NCBI RefSeq assembly: GCF_050753345.1
Contig: NZ_JBLZFX010000024.1
Location: 1 to 64,000, forward strand
DNA: 64,000 bases
Source of the DNA: Alkalinema pantanalense
GTDB lineage: Bacteria; Cyanobacteriota; Cyanobacteriia; Leptolyngbyales; Leptolyngbyaceae
Direction: 5' to 3'
In this document: positions 33,142-42,660 of the stretch, piece after piece
Layout of the letters: the number at the start of each line of letters is the position of its first letter
How positions within the stretch are numbered: the stretch's first letter is position 1
Made by a program: the position numbers and the translations under genes
Notes under the pieces: generated by a model
What the model saw: the letters and a program-made list of their open reading frames with translations, nothing else
What the model was told of the DNA's origin: nothing
The model's database searches: none

Positions 33142-35307
33142 ATGGTTTACGCTAGCGATCGCGAGCAATTATCAATGGTTGAAATGGCCCAAGGCGGGCA
33201 TTTACCGTCCTTGACAATGTGGCTAAACGGCCAACTAGCCCCCTATAGACTACGGGTCAGGCTGAGTTGGGTAAAGCCAGCTTACCTGCGGGTTGTGGTT
33301 GAGCTACGTCCTTCGAGAAACGATCTAAAAGGCCGAGCCTTCCGCAATCGTCTAGCTCGATTTATTTGCCATAAGCTCTGGATTCTCAATTCCGATGTAT
33401 TGGACGGAGCCTATATTGTTGCCAAGCAAATCGGCAAGCCTAATATTCTCTGGAAGCAATCGGTTCGTATCGTTTCCCCTGCCCGCAAAACCGTACTGGC
33501 TCGACAAGCAGCCCAACAGGCCACACATTCGGTTCAGGTTGCCCAGACTCAGCAGATTCATACTCGAATTCGTCAAGCCAGCCAACAGAAAAAGCAATTC
33601 CAGACCCTGCGATCGCTCATCATTAGCGGGTCTTCTGCCGCCGCCTTTATCATTGGCTGCTGGTTAGGCTATGCCGACGCGCCGCCGGAGCAAACCACTG
33701 CTTCTGCAAAACTCTCTGGCCAGCCGACGGAACTCGTGCAAACTTCTTCGGAAAAGGTGAAAACGGCCTTGGAAGAGGTGCCCGTAATTAAGAAAACTTC
33801 CGGTAATTCCGATCCGGCGGCCAGCCTATTGTTTGCTGGGGATGTGACCCTGACTGAGTCCTATACCGCTAAGGTGGGCAATGATTACCATTGGGCCTTT
33901 GCGCCCTTTGACGAGGCGCGCAAGGTGGATGTGAGTATGGTGAATCTGGAAGCTCCGTTTACAACCGCTAACCAGGCTCTCCCAGGGAAAAAAGCCACAT
34001 TCAAAGCACCACCGGAAAATGTCCAAGTGCTGAAAAATGGCGGGATTGACATCGTGAATTTGGCGAATAACCACACGATGGACTACGAAAAAGCTGGGTT
34101 GGAGCAAACGATTAAGTCTCTTAGTGGGGCGGGAATTGCCCACGTTGGTGCAGGGCTGAACAGTCAGGAAGCTCGCCGTCCGGTCATCATGGATGTGAAG
34201 GGACAGCGCATTGCCTATCTGGGCTATTACGATGCGGATTTACAGGCAGCTTCTAAACAGGAAGCGGGAACTAATCCTCGGCGCAACGATCGCGTGGCTG
34301 AGGATATCAAGACGCTACGGAGCCAAGTGGATTGGATTGTGGTGAATTACCACTGGGGCGATGAGTTAGCGAAATATCCCGGTGATTGGCAGATTGATTT
34401 AGCCCGCTTCACGATCGATCAAGGGGCGGATCTGGTGGTGGGGCACCATTCCCAGGTATTGCAAGGGGCGGAGGTGTATAAGGGGCGTCCGATCGTCTAT
34501 TCCTTGGGTAACTTTATCTTTGGGGGAAAATCCGTTAGCGACTATGACACAGCTGCGTTGAAAGTGTCGCTGAAAGATAAGCAGATGAAGGTGGAATTGC
34601 TACCCGTACAGGTGCGTAATTACCAAGCAAAAGTAGTCAGTGGTGATGCAGGGCAACAGATCTTGCAACAGGTGAAAAGTGTTTCTGATATTTTCCAGGA
34701 ACCGTTGGCATCTCCGATGGTGATTGACGCGAAGACCAATCAAGCCACCCCGATCGAATCGTCAAAACCCAGTAATTCCAATCAAAACCAGAATGAGAAT
34801 TCTCCTTCTAAGCCAGCACCTGCCAGCAATTCGGTGACTCCGAAGGAACCTGCGAAACCTCTGGTGGAAGATCCAGAAAATCCCTGGAATTCAGACTCAT
34901 TTATCAATCCTGGGAACAAAAATAAGCCGATGACGGAGGAGGATAATCAAGGGGCCGCTCCCACTGATGACTCTAGTAATCCCCCCACGCGGAAAACCAA
35001 GACGATCGTGGCGGAAATGCCATCGATTAATCAACTAGAACAGGAATCCATGTTGGCGGGAGAATCACCGGAGTTTTTACCAAAGTCCCAGTCTGATAGC
35101 TCAACGACTACGGAAGCAACAGCCGGGGAAACGATGCAAGCTGAAGTAAACGAACAACCAGCTAGTGGGCAAACCCATGATGTACAAGCTCCGAATCCAG
35201 TTCCTAGCCTAGAACCGATCCAGCGACGCTATGCAGAAGTGACGTCGGATGCTGGGGCTGACACGATCGATCCCGGTTCTGTCACCACGATTCCGGCCAA
35301 TCGATAG
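33142..35307 (+). CDS. CapA-family protein, membrane-anchored with long disordered tail
   Basis: Three parts are seen in 721 aa. The N-terminal ~155 residues are basic and cytoplasmic. One membrane helix follows at about 160 (LIISGSSAAAFIIGCWLGYA). The outer domain (about 230-500) has LLFAGDVTLTESY, MVNLEAPFT, VNLANNHTMDY, NYHWGDELAKYPGDWQ and DLVVGHHSQVLQG, a CapA metallophosphatase-like fold. CapA of Bacillus acts in poly-gamma-glutamate capsule synthesis; here the role is not known. The last 190 residues are Pro/Ser/Asn-rich and disordered. Nothing in the neighbourhood is a capsule ligase. Confidence 0.85.
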   Translation: MVYASDREQLSMVEMAQGGHLPSLTMWLNGQLAPYRLRVRLSWVKPAYLRVVVELRPSRNDLKGRAFRNRLARFICHKLWILNSDVLDGAYIVAKQIGKPNILWKQSVRIVSPARKTVLARQAAQQATHSVQVAQTQQIHTRIRQASQQKKQFQTLRSLIISGSSAAAFIIGCWLGYADAPPEQTTASAKLSGQPTELVQTSSEKVKTALEEVPVIKKTSGNSDPAASLLFAGDVTLTESYTAKVGNDYHWAFAPFDEARKVDVSMVNLEAPFTTANQALPGKKATFKAPPENVQVLKNGGIDIVNLANNHTMDYEKAGLEQTIKSLSGAGIAHVGAGLNSQEARRPVIMDVKGQRIAYLGYYDADLQAASKQEAGTNPRRNDRVAEDIKTLRSQVDWIVVNYHWGDELAKYPGDWQIDLARFTIDQGADLVVGHHSQVLQGAEVYKGRPIVYSLGNFIFGGKSVSDYDTAALKVSLKDKQMKVELLPVQVRNYQAKVVSGDAGQQILQQVKSVSDIFQEPLASPMVIDAKTNQATPIESSKPSNSNQNQNENSPSKPAPASNSVTPKEPAKPLVEDPENPWNSDSFINPGNKNKPMTEEDNQGAAPTDDSSNPPTRKTKTIVAEMPSINQLEQESMLAGESPEFLPKSQSDSSTTTEATAGETMQAEVNEQPASGQTHDVQAPNPVPSLEPIQRRYAEVTSDAGADTIDPGSVTTIPANR

Positions 35308-35360
35308 CCCCAAGTTCCCGATAGCGCAAAGTTACTCGATCGCACCCAGTGATTAGTTTT

Positions 35361-35410
35361 AAAACCCCTTGAGCCGCTTTTCCTTTTCCGGCTGTAGCGC
35401 GAGGGGTTTT
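35361..35410 (+). terminator. hairpin behind the CapA-like gene
   Basis: AAAACCCCT (35361-35369) pairs with AGGGGTTTT (35402-35410), with inner pairing of gagccg. Position 55 bases behind the stop and A/T-flanked G-C stem fit an intrinsic terminator. Confidence 0.7.
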
Positions 35411-35494
35411 AAGCTTTCCTCACTATTCTGGTAAACTCAAACTCGGATTGATTCTAGTCCATGCACTTGTTCATCACCGTTGGTTGAGTTTGAC

Positions 35495-35797
35495 ATGCAA
35501 CTGTCCCCCCAAGAAAAAGATAAACTCCTGATTTTTACGGCAGCGTTACTTGCAGAACGGCGCAAGGATCGCGGTCTTAAACTCAACTACCCCGAAGCCA
35601 TCGCCTACATCACCGCTGGCATTTTAGAAGGGGCGCGGGATGGCCGAACCGTCGCAGAACTGATGACCTACGGCAAGACATTATTAACCAAAGGGGACGT
35701 CATGGAAGGAATCGCCGAAATGATTCCTGAAGTGCAGGTAGAAGCAACCTTCCCCGATGGCACCAAACTCGTCACGGTTCACGATCCCATTCAGTAG
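35495..35797 (+). CDS. ureA: urease subunit gamma
   Basis: UreA is the small subunit of the nickel urease that hydrolyses urea to ammonia and CO2. From ATG 35495 the protein is exactly 100 aa, the usual length, and reads MQLSPQEKDKLLIFTAALLAERR, LNYPEAIAYITAGILEGARDG and MIPEVQVEATFPDGTKLVTVHDPI. ureB and ureC are not next to it; ure genes are often scattered in cyanobacteria. Confidence 0.97.
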   Translation: MQLSPQEKDKLLIFTAALLAERRKDRGLKLNYPEAIAYITAGILEGARDGRTVAELMTYGKTLLTKGDVMEGIAEMIPEVQVEATFPDGTKLVTVHDPIQ

Positions 35798-36368
35798 AAT
35801 GCCAGGAATTCTCTGAGTCAAATTCTGAGGGTTCTACTTGACCATTTTTTGCCCCCGCCTTGACCATTTTGGGCCTCGTTCAGTAGCCACCGCCACTGGC
35901 AAGCTTTTCACAATGCCTGGGCAATCTATCTGGCAACGAAGCAGCATCACTCGGTCACATTGCAGTATCACTCAGTCACATTAAAGTGCATGCCAATGGA
36001 CTTTAGGGATTTGCAAAGAAATAATATCCCCTCTTCATTCCCCTACCCTCCTACCCTTTTACTCTCCTACTCTTTTACTCTCCTACCCCTACCCAATTGG
36101 GATTTTATTCATGCACTGTTCCCTTATACCGTGGCTGACCATCCCAAACGGGCAGGGCAAGTAGAGCTAGATATTGGGTACGAACGGTTTGAGGTGGGAA
36201 ACAACTTCCAACTCTGCCACTGTGGGTGGAGGGGGAAATTTGCTGGCCACTGCGGCTCCAGGAGACCGATGGGCAAACCTGTCGATCGCAACGCATCATC
36301 CTGGCTGAGCAAGTTCACCAAAAACAGGAAGCCTTTACAACAGACAGTCCCCCACCCGCCCAGTGGAA
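35798..36368. other. gene-free stretch with a possible decayed coding segment
   Basis: 36040-36092 is a pyrimidine-rich run of ctcctaccctttta-like repeats. From about 36090 one frame gives HALFPYTVADHPKRAGQ and GYERFEVGNNFQ, and after a one-base shift another gives PLWVEGEICWPLRLQETDGQ ending at TAG 36370. The join looks like a frameshifted gene remnant, but I know no homologue and the match could be chance. Confidence 0.25.
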
Positions 36369-36947
36369 CTAGGAATTTTTCACCTGTGCTCCGTGACTGC
36401 GGGGATCGTCTTGGGTTGATTTGGTTGCAGCAGCCGGGGGGGTGTAATCGCTCGTTTGACCAATGCCAGCTTGCAAGTAGGGCAAGGGCTGTCCGTCAGA
36501 TAAAGCCACTAGATTGGCCTCCATGACGCCCTTGGGCTGTTCACCGATCGCCTCTGCCACGGCGTCCCCTTGGGCGCTGAGGTAAACAAAATGGGGGATC
36601 CCATCCACCTTGTAGTGGACAATTTCCGGCAGCCATTTATCGTTATCCACATTCAACATGACAAAGTTGACGCGATCGCCATATGCCGTTTTCAACGTTT
36701 GCAAATCTCCGGCCATAGCCTGACAACTGGTGCACCAATTTGCATAGAATTCCACCAGAGTGGGCTGACCATTACTCAAGGCAACTTCGTAGGGAACTGC
36801 TGTTTTGGCCATCCCATCGAGAGAAGCTGGGGTCGTATTCGATCGTAAGCCCAGAGCCACCGCCGCTGAGAGGACGATCGCCACGATCGCAATCACGACG
36901 TTCCGAAGTTTGCTGCCAGAATTGGGTTGAGTTGTATGATCAGTCAT
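36369..36947 (-). CDS. txlA: TxlA/HCF164-like membrane-anchored thioredoxin
   Basis: From ATG 36947 the 192-aa protein has one membrane helix (NVVIAIVAIVLSAAVALGL, about 15-33) and a thioredoxin domain facing the lumen or periplasm with ANWCTSCQAM (WCxxC), MLNVDNDKW and VDGIPHFVYL with the cis-Pro. TxlA/HCF164 supplies reducing power for cytochrome maturation in thylakoids. WCTSC in place of WCGPC is not unusual in this group. The last 25 residues are a polar tail. Confidence 0.92.
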   Translation of the reverse strand: MTDHTTQPNSGSKLRNVVIAIVAIVLSAAVALGLRSNTTPASLDGMAKTAVPYEVALSNGQPTLVEFYANWCTSCQAMAGDLQTLKTAYGDRVNFVMLNVDNDKWLPEIVHYKVDGIPHFVYLSAQGDAVAEAIGEQPKGVMEANLVALSDGQPLPYLQAGIGQTSDYTPPAAATKSTQDDPRSHGAQVKNS

Positions 36948-37245
36948 AACAGTTCGGGAGATCCTTCTCAAAGCCTTACCATTGCCCAGTTTAGCTGACG
37001 ACGGAAATTCCCGTCGCGATTGTCCTGAAGTTGGCGATCGTCCCGTCAACGCCCTCCTAAACTATAAGGTCAGTCTTTAAGGTCAGTCTTTTTTTGACAG
37101 AGCACTAGGCGTTCCCAATGCTCGTATTACCTCTAAATCCGTAGCAGATTATAATGACGCCCACATTCTCTTTCTACAATAGAAGCAACCTATTCTGGTC
37201 AGGCTTGTTCCAGGCTCCCTCTGAGCTGATTCTTCCAAAAACGCT

Positions 37246-37650
37246 GTGAAAAAACGAGTTACCCTTACCTTTCCCCGCCGTTATGTGCAGATGCCAGTCA
37301 CCTATCGTCTGGCAAAGGATTTTAACGTTGCAGCCAATATCATTCGCGCACAGGTAGCCCCGAACCAAGTGGGAAAGCTGGTGGTGGAATTGTCTGGAGA
37401 TATTGATGCTCTGGATGCAGCGATCGATTGGATGCGAACACAAGATATTACAGTTTCCTTTGCCAGCAAAGAAATTACGATCGATGAGGATGCCTGTGTG
37501 CACTGTGGTTTATGTACGGGAGTGTGTCCCACAGAAGCGCTGACATTAGATCCACAAACCTATTTACTAACCTTTACCCGATCGCGCTGTATTGTCTGTG
37601 AGCAATGCATTCCTACCTGTCCGGTGCAAGCAATTTCTACCAATTTCTGA
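37246..37650 (+). CDS. NIL-domain ferredoxin, two 4Fe-4S clusters
   Basis: Starts at GTG 37246. Residues 1-75 form a NIL domain (VTLTFPRRY, PVTYRLAKDFNVAANII), the ferredoxin-like regulatory fold seen in methionine transporters. Residues 80-134 carry CVHCGLCTGVCP and CIVCEQCIPTCP, eight cysteines for two [4Fe-4S] clusters. Such proteins occur in cyanobacteria and archaea; the electron partner or sulfur role (homocysteine or methionine related) is not settled. Single gene. Confidence 0.9.
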   Translation: MKKRVTLTFPRRYVQMPVTYRLAKDFNVAANIIRAQVAPNQVGKLVVELSGDIDALDAAIDWMRTQDITVSFASKEITIDEDACVHCGLCTGVCPTEALTLDPQTYLLTFTRSRCIVCEQCIPTCPVQAISTNF

Positions 37651-37763
37651 TCGCGTTTCATCGGTATTTGCGTCAAATAAGAACGACTGAAAGCAAAATC
37701 GGACGTTGTATCTAGTCATACTGATTTACAGTCTCAGTGGAATACTTCAGTGGAATATTAGTT

Positions 37764-37809
37764 AATACTGATTTAATACAAGATTGAATACTGATTTAAT
37801 ACAAGATTG
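37764..37809. repeat. 23-bp tandem repeat, two copies
   Basis: aatactgatttaatacaagattg is repeated exactly at 37764-37786 and 37787-37809. It lies 30 bases upstream of the lumen-protein start and may overlap its promoter. Confidence 0.95.
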
Positions 37810-37839
37810 AATACCAGTAATGCACCAACTAAGGACGAA

Positions 37840-38724
37840 ATGATCGAAATTTGCAGAATAGCTATGAAACAAATTGGAATCGGTGTCCTCCTAAGCTTAG
37901 TCCTGAGTTTTGCGAATTTGGGATGGGTAGAGGGTGCATTTGCAGAAAACTTGACCGATCGTGTGGCGACTTTTCCCCAATGGCAGCATCTCCCCACTGT
38001 CCAAGCCCCCGATCGGGAAATCGCCTTTCCCCAGTGGCTGGCCGGGACGTGGCATGTCAAAAGTACCCTGATTGATCTTGTGGCTCCCCTAGCTCCAGAG
38101 ATTGTAACCCCAGGATTTGAGAGTAACCGAGCCTCTCTCAATCAACCGATCGCATTTGATGTTCGGTTTATTGAGCAGCCGGTGATTAATACGACGGCAC
38201 TCATTCCATCTACGGCCAATCAAGTTGTGATCGATCGGGCTTTCAATGGACTGAATATTGCCCGCGCCTATTTGGGCGATAATCTCGTGAAATCAGTTAC
38301 CGTCAATCCCAAGTTCCCCAACGAACAGCGAACGCTTTTGCAGGGCGATCGGGAACTCATCTCCCGCATTACAGGTCGGAATACTGAGCAGCCTGATTCC
38401 GAGGAATTTATTACCACAGAAATTTTTCAACAGATTTTTCGGGGGAGCACTTCTCCCTATCTCAACCAAGTGGAAACAACCACGGATTATCACCTACAAA
38501 ATTCTCTAGACACTAATTCTCTAGACACTAATTCTCTAAATACTAATTCTCTAGACACTAATTCTCTAGACACATCTGAACAAACCCAAAGGCCACCGAT
38601 CGTCGCAGATCAATTCACGGCTGTTTATCTCTCACCCCAGGATCCCCAATATTTTCGCGCGAGGGAAACTCCCATTGCTCTCTATCGCTACCGTTTAGAA
38701 TTATTTCCAATTTCCAAGTCATAG
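37840..38724 (+). CDS. DUF6816-like secreted protein with inserted pentapeptide repeats
   Basis: The start is ATG 37840 with AAGGA 4 bases upstream. The first 35 residues are a signal peptide (MKQIGIGVLLSLVLSFANLG, cleavage near AFAEN). The mature part (FPQWLAGTWHVKSTLIDLVAPLAPE, FDVRFIEQPV and YRYRLELFP) resembles DUF6816 proteins, thought to lie in the thylakoid lumen or periplasm. Near the C-terminus is an insert of five SLDTN-like repeats from 15-bp DNA repeats. Function unknown. Confidence 0.75.
   Translation: MIEICRIAMKQIGIGVLLSLVLSFANLGWVEGAFAENLTDRVATFPQWQHLPTVQAPDREIAFPQWLAGTWHVKSTLIDLVAPLAPEIVTPGFESNRASLNQPIAFDVRFIEQPVINTTALIPSTANQVVIDRAFNGLNIARAYLGDNLVKSVTVNPKFPNEQRTLLQGDRELISRITGRNTEQPDSEEFITTEIFQQIFRGSTSPYLNQVETTTDYHLQNSLDTNSLDTNSLNTNSLDTNSLDTSEQTQRPPIVADQFTAVYLSPQDPQYFRARETPIALYRYRLELFPISKS
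38503..38577. repeat. 15-bp in-frame tandem repeat, five copies
   Basis: tctctagacactaat recurs five times with minor changes and reads SLDTN in the DUF6816-like protein. Copy number may vary between strains, since any change keeps the frame. Confidence 0.95.
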
Positions 38725-38831
38725 TTTTTTCTTTTGTTACGTCCAATTTTTCGTCTTTGCTAATGTTCGTCTTTGCTAATGTTCATTTTTGCTAACGTTG
38801 ATACTTGCTTACTCAGGAGTCTGTTTGCATT

Positions 38832-39539
38832 ATGGTTCAGTGGAAGCATAGGATACGTACCTGGATTGAGACCCTCTTGCATTCCGAAACGCTAGCGAAG
38901 GATCTCCAGGATAATTTGGCAATACAGGCTTTGACGCCCTTAACAACGACTTATTTGCCTTGGTCTTCTTCTGCAATGCGTCCCAGTGGCATTGTTAAAG
39001 TTCTTAATACATTGGTCTTCCGTCGTCCCCAGGCAGTTGTGGAATGTGGCAGTGGCCTGACAACTTACTACTTGGCTAAACTTCTCAAAAATTTGGGCCA
39101 CGGTCACTTATATACGATCGATCATGATCTAGATTGGCTTCACCAAGTCAAAGGATTTCTGACTCAAGAAAAATTGTTGGACTTCGTAACCTTCATTCAT
39201 GCCCCCTTGGCTCCCTGTGCCTTGGCGTTGGATGGCAACCTGTGGTACGACGCCGAACCCATTCAGCGGGCGATCGGAAACCAAGAAATTAATTGCCTCA
39301 TCGTCGATGGCCCCCCGGCCTATGAACCGGGCAAACAATTGGCTCGTTATCCAGCAGTTCCTTTTTTTGCTAAGCAGCTTGCGCCCGCTTGCCCGATCGT
39401 GCTTGACGACATCCAGCGTCCTGGAGAACGACGAATTATACAGCGCTGGTCAGACCAACTAGGGATCTCGTTTCAGATGTACCCTGTTGATGGAGGCATT
39501 GCAGTTAGTCAACCCGCCCAAGGATTTAATATTGAATAG
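38832..39539 (+). CDS. class I SAM-dependent methyltransferase-like protein
   Basis: The 235-aa protein has a Rossmann motif AVVECGSGLTTYYLAKLLKN, YTIDHDLDWL, the acidic-loop LIVDGPPAYEPGKQLARYPAV and IVLDDIQRPGE, typical of the Methyltransf_24 group. The substrate cannot be told. ATG 38832 has AGGAG 12 bases upstream, which is long; the frame is open further upstream (TTG 38805). Confidence 0.7.
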   Translation: MVQWKHRIRTWIETLLHSETLAKDLQDNLAIQALTPLTTTYLPWSSSAMRPSGIVKVLNTLVFRRPQAVVECGSGLTTYYLAKLLKNLGHGHLYTIDHDLDWLHQVKGFLTQEKLLDFVTFIHAPLAPCALALDGNLWYDAEPIQRAIGNQEINCLIVDGPPAYEPGKQLARYPAVPFFAKQLAPACPIVLDDIQRPGERRIIQRWSDQLGISFQMYPVDGGIAVSQPAQGFNIE

Positions 39540-40074
39540 AGCAAATTTGGGTTAACCTCTGTAAAATTCCCTCCCCCTCAGAATCTCTTCTGCTCCTAGC
39601 GAGCCTCCTCCCGCTTCACGCATTCCTCACCCCCTAGTTTCGCAGCCTCGCGATCGATGGATGGCAACTATCATGGATGACGACTATCTAAGCCTGCCTG
39701 TGTGGAAGACTAGACAAAGATCGCAACAGAGATCCCATTCCTGCGTTATCAACTTTCTAGATTTAGTGACATGTCGCAATGTTTTACGTGTAGATACGTA
39801 AATTTTAATATCTTTGGTTGTGGAGAGGTCTTTCCCTTTGCTACTCTCTTGCAATAATAGATTTAAATCAAAGCATCGAATGAATTAGTAACGTTCCTGA
39901 AAACCAAATTCGCGGGTTAGGGGTCGATTGGGAGAGACGGATGGGCTGATGAGGCTCTGTTCCCAACCCAATAACTCGGTCGGTAAAAGGTTTATCAATG
40001 GAGTTCTAATTAGTGTGGCAATGGGCTACGCAGGATTGCTTTATCCACTTTTCTAAGGCTTAGACAATTGCGCT
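39540..40074. other. gene-free stretch
   Basis: No gene is seen. Near 39783-39803 there is an imperfect palindrome tttacgtgtagatacgtaaa that could be a regulator site. The remainder looks like upstream DNA of the small membrane protein at 40075. Confidence 0.5.
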
Positions 40075-40392
40075 ATGAATCATTATTGCGAACAGTGGAT
40101 CGCCGACTGGTGTTTGGAGAATGGGTGGACTGATTGGTTTCGCGATCGATCCAGCTATTGGGCCTTTCCACCCAATGCTGTGATGCCTGTGCCGATTCCC
40201 CAGCAAGTCCTGCGGGCAATTAAAGCAGAAAAGGGATTAAGTGCCGATGAACGCTTTTGGTGCCTCGTTGCAACAACAGTCTTTTTAGTCTCCTTGGGGC
40301 TCAGTTGTGTTCTTGCGGCTCCTATCCCGTTGGTGGCTGGTTTTGCCTTTTGCGCGATCGTGGTTGGCACATTAGAAGACGAAGCGCTTTAA
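40075..40392 (+). CDS. conserved hypothetical membrane protein, 105 aa
   Basis: The N-terminal half is soluble and aromatic (CEQWIADWCLENGWTDWF, YWAFPPNAVMPVPIP). The C-terminal half has two membrane helices separated by a short turn (WCLVATTVFLVSLGLSCVLAA and PLVAGFAFCAIVVG). The family occurs in cyanobacteria; function unknown. It is convergent with dnaX, 7 bp apart. Confidence 0.7.
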   Translation: MNHYCEQWIADWCLENGWTDWFRDRSSYWAFPPNAVMPVPIPQQVLRAIKAEKGLSADERFWCLVATTVFLVSLGLSCVLAAPIPLVAGFAFCAIVVGTLEDEAL

Positions 40393-40399
40393 CTCTGGG

Positions 40400-42562
40400 C
40401 TAGAACGGGACATCATCCTCGTCATCATCTACATTCAGTCCATCCTCTCCCAAAATCTCTGCAACCGTAGGCAGTTCGCGGCTGGGCGGAGGGGTTTGGG
40501 CATTGGACAGTGGAGGATGGGGGGGGGATGAAGGCGGGGAATCGTGGGAGCCAATCTGAGAATCTTGAGGATCAACGGACTTTTCAGGAACCGCGACCTC
40601 GTCTTCTAACGTAACAACTTGACCATTAAAGGCTTCGGCTAAACTTTTCGTTGCGCGACTCAGTTCATCTAGGTCATAGCCAGTCGCTTTCGCCGATGGC
40701 ATTTCCAGCAGCATTCCTCCAGTGGGCGAATCGATTGTTGGTGGCGGCGTAGGCAGGTCGATCGGTCGAGGTAAGCCCGTCGCCGGTGGGCTGGGCTGGG
40801 CAGACTTCTGGGGGGGCTGCGGCTGGGCAGACTGAGATGGTTGGAAGGAAGAGGAGGACTGGGCGATCGCAGGACTGGATTGGGCTGAAAAGCCCTGGGA
40901 TCTCTCTTGGTGAGACGATCCCGGAATCTGTGAAGACCCGGCGGCGGGCGGCATCAGTTTACCGTCTATGCCAACCCAAACCAGCTTAACGTTAGCTTTG
41001 CAGGCTTTGGCACAGGCTTTTCCGAGAGCTGGGCTTTGTTTTTTCACGATCGCCAGCATGGTTTTGACCACTCCGATCGTAATTTCTTGGCCGTCAAATT
41101 TCAGCAATTGGCAGTTAGGCCGAATCATTCCCAAGGCCGGAGCCGAATCAATGTGCCCCAGAATTTGCTGCCATAGCGCTTCTAAATCTGGGTTGGTAGG
41201 CTGGCCAGAGGGTTCGGTTGCATTTGCAGAAGCAGCGGGAGTTGGTGTTGGGGGACTCGTTGGTGGAGTTGGGGTTGCAGCAGGAGTTGTCGTAGATCGC
41301 GGTGCTGTCGTGGCGGTTGGTGGTTGGGATATCGGTTGGGATACGGGTCGGGCAGTTGGCTGGGTGGATTGGGCCGTCGGCTGGGGCGTAGATTTTGCGG
41401 AGGGTGGGGATGCAACCGATCGGGGCACCTGCTGGGCCGCAGTCGTCGGGCTGACAACACTGGCAGTGACGATCGCCGAGGGCAGCAATCCCATTAAGGT
41501 CACTTCCAGCCAGAGCCGGGGTTGGGTCGTGTTTTTAATTTGCACTTCGGCACTGCGCAGGTGTTGCTGTCCAGCCAGCAACCAGCCAATGTCCACCGAT
41601 TGAACAAATGCAGTCATTTCCGCCCAAGTGGGGGGCGTGATGGCCACTAAATCATTGCGCTGGGGGGCCGTTTTGGCAATGAGCAAATCCCGGTAGAAAC
41701 TAGCTAAATTTTGCAGCACAATCAACGGCTCGCGGCCCCGATCCATGAGGCGACGGGTGCGATCGAGCATCGTTTCGGGATCATCCGACGCGATCGCCTG
41801 CACCAACGCCATCAAGTCCCGCTCCGGTACCGCCCCCACCAGATCCCACACCTTTTCGACGGTGACTTCACCCGCCAATAAGCTGAGTTGATCTAGCAAA
41901 CTTTCCGCATCGCGCATGCCGCCCTGGGAAATTTGGGCCACCAGTTGCACCGCATCGGGCGCGATCGCGATCTGCTCCTGGTGGGCAATCTGGGTCAGGT
42001 GTTGCACCATCGCTTCTAGGGGAATACGCCGAAAATCGAAGCGCTGACAGCGGGAAATAATCGTCGGTAAAACCCGCTGGGGATCGGTGGTTGCGAGGAC
42101 AAATACGACCCGTTCTGGCGGTTCTTCCAACGTCTTTAGCAATGCATTAAAGGCCGCATTGCTCAGCATATGAACCTCGTCAATGACATAGACCTTATAA
42201 CGGCAACGCACTGGAGCAAATTGCGCCCGTTCAATCAGTTCGCGAATATTATCAACCCCCGTATTGCTGGCCGCGTCGATTTCAATCACATCTAAGGCAG
42301 ACCCTTGGGTGATTTCGCGACAGATTTCACATTGGCCGCAGGGGTGGGGCGTTGGTTCCGATCCCGCAATGCAGTTGAGGGACTTAGCCAAAATGCGAGC
42401 GCTAGAGGTTTTTCCGGTTCCCCGAGCCCCCGTGAACAGGTAGGCCGGAGCAATGCGTTTTTGGGTTAGGGCGTTGCTGAGCGTAGTCGCGATCGCTTCC
42501 TGCCCCACCAATTGCGCGAAGGTTTGAGGACGATATTTGTGGTGCAGAGGAATGTAGGACAT
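40400..42562 (-). CDS. dnaX: DNA polymerase III subunits gamma/tau
   Basis: DnaX is the clamp-loader ATPase and organiser of the replicase. From ATG 42562 the protein has 720 aa, beginning SYIPLHHKYRPQTFAQLVGQ. It has Walker A GARGTGKTSSARILAK, the zinc Cys group C..CGQCEIC, DEVHMLS and ISRCQRFDF. After about 370 residues comes a long Pro/Gln/Ser/Thr-rich linker and a folded tail (ALGMIRPNCQLLKF). No intein interrupts it. Upstream in-frame codons to 42781 are not used, since the N-terminus is highly conserved. Confidence 0.95.
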   Translation of the reverse strand: MSYIPLHHKYRPQTFAQLVGQEAIATTLSNALTQKRIAPAYLFTGARGTGKTSSARILAKSLNCIAGSEPTPHPCGQCEICREITQGSALDVIEIDAASNTGVDNIRELIERAQFAPVRCRYKVYVIDEVHMLSNAAFNALLKTLEEPPERVVFVLATTDPQRVLPTIISRCQRFDFRRIPLEAMVQHLTQIAHQEQIAIAPDAVQLVAQISQGGMRDAESLLDQLSLLAGEVTVEKVWDLVGAVPERDLMALVQAIASDDPETMLDRTRRLMDRGREPLIVLQNLASFYRDLLIAKTAPQRNDLVAITPPTWAEMTAFVQSVDIGWLLAGQQHLRSAEVQIKNTTQPRLWLEVTLMGLLPSAIVTASVVSPTTAAQQVPRSVASPPSAKSTPQPTAQSTQPTARPVSQPISQPPTATTAPRSTTTPAATPTPPTSPPTPTPAASANATEPSGQPTNPDLEALWQQILGHIDSAPALGMIRPNCQLLKFDGQEITIGVVKTMLAIVKKQSPALGKACAKACKANVKLVWVGIDGKLMPPAAGSSQIPGSSHQERSQGFSAQSSPAIAQSSSSFQPSQSAQPQPPQKSAQPSPPATGLPRPIDLPTPPPTIDSPTGGMLLEMPSAKATGYDLDELSRATKSLAEAFNGQVVTLEDEVAVPEKSVDPQDSQIGSHDSPPSSPPHPPLSNAQTPPPSRELPTVAEILGEDGLNVDDDEDDVPF

Positions 42563-42660
42563 AGGAACGATCGCGACCCAAGTCGAAGTGAACCGGGATC
42601 TATTGTAAGCCCGATTTCCCCCTTCCCTGGGACTAGAACAAAAGTTCTTAGAATACTTTT

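Noticed and set aside
35960..36526. 188-codon plus-strand frame between ureA and txlA as a gene
   Set aside because: It crosses the pyrimidine-rich repeat and enters the txlA gene on the opposite strand; only a part looks protein-like and that part changes frame.
40968..41603. 211-codon plus-strand frame opposite dnaX
   Set aside because: It is the complement of the low-complexity linker of dnaX; its Gly/Val-rich repetitive product is an artefact.
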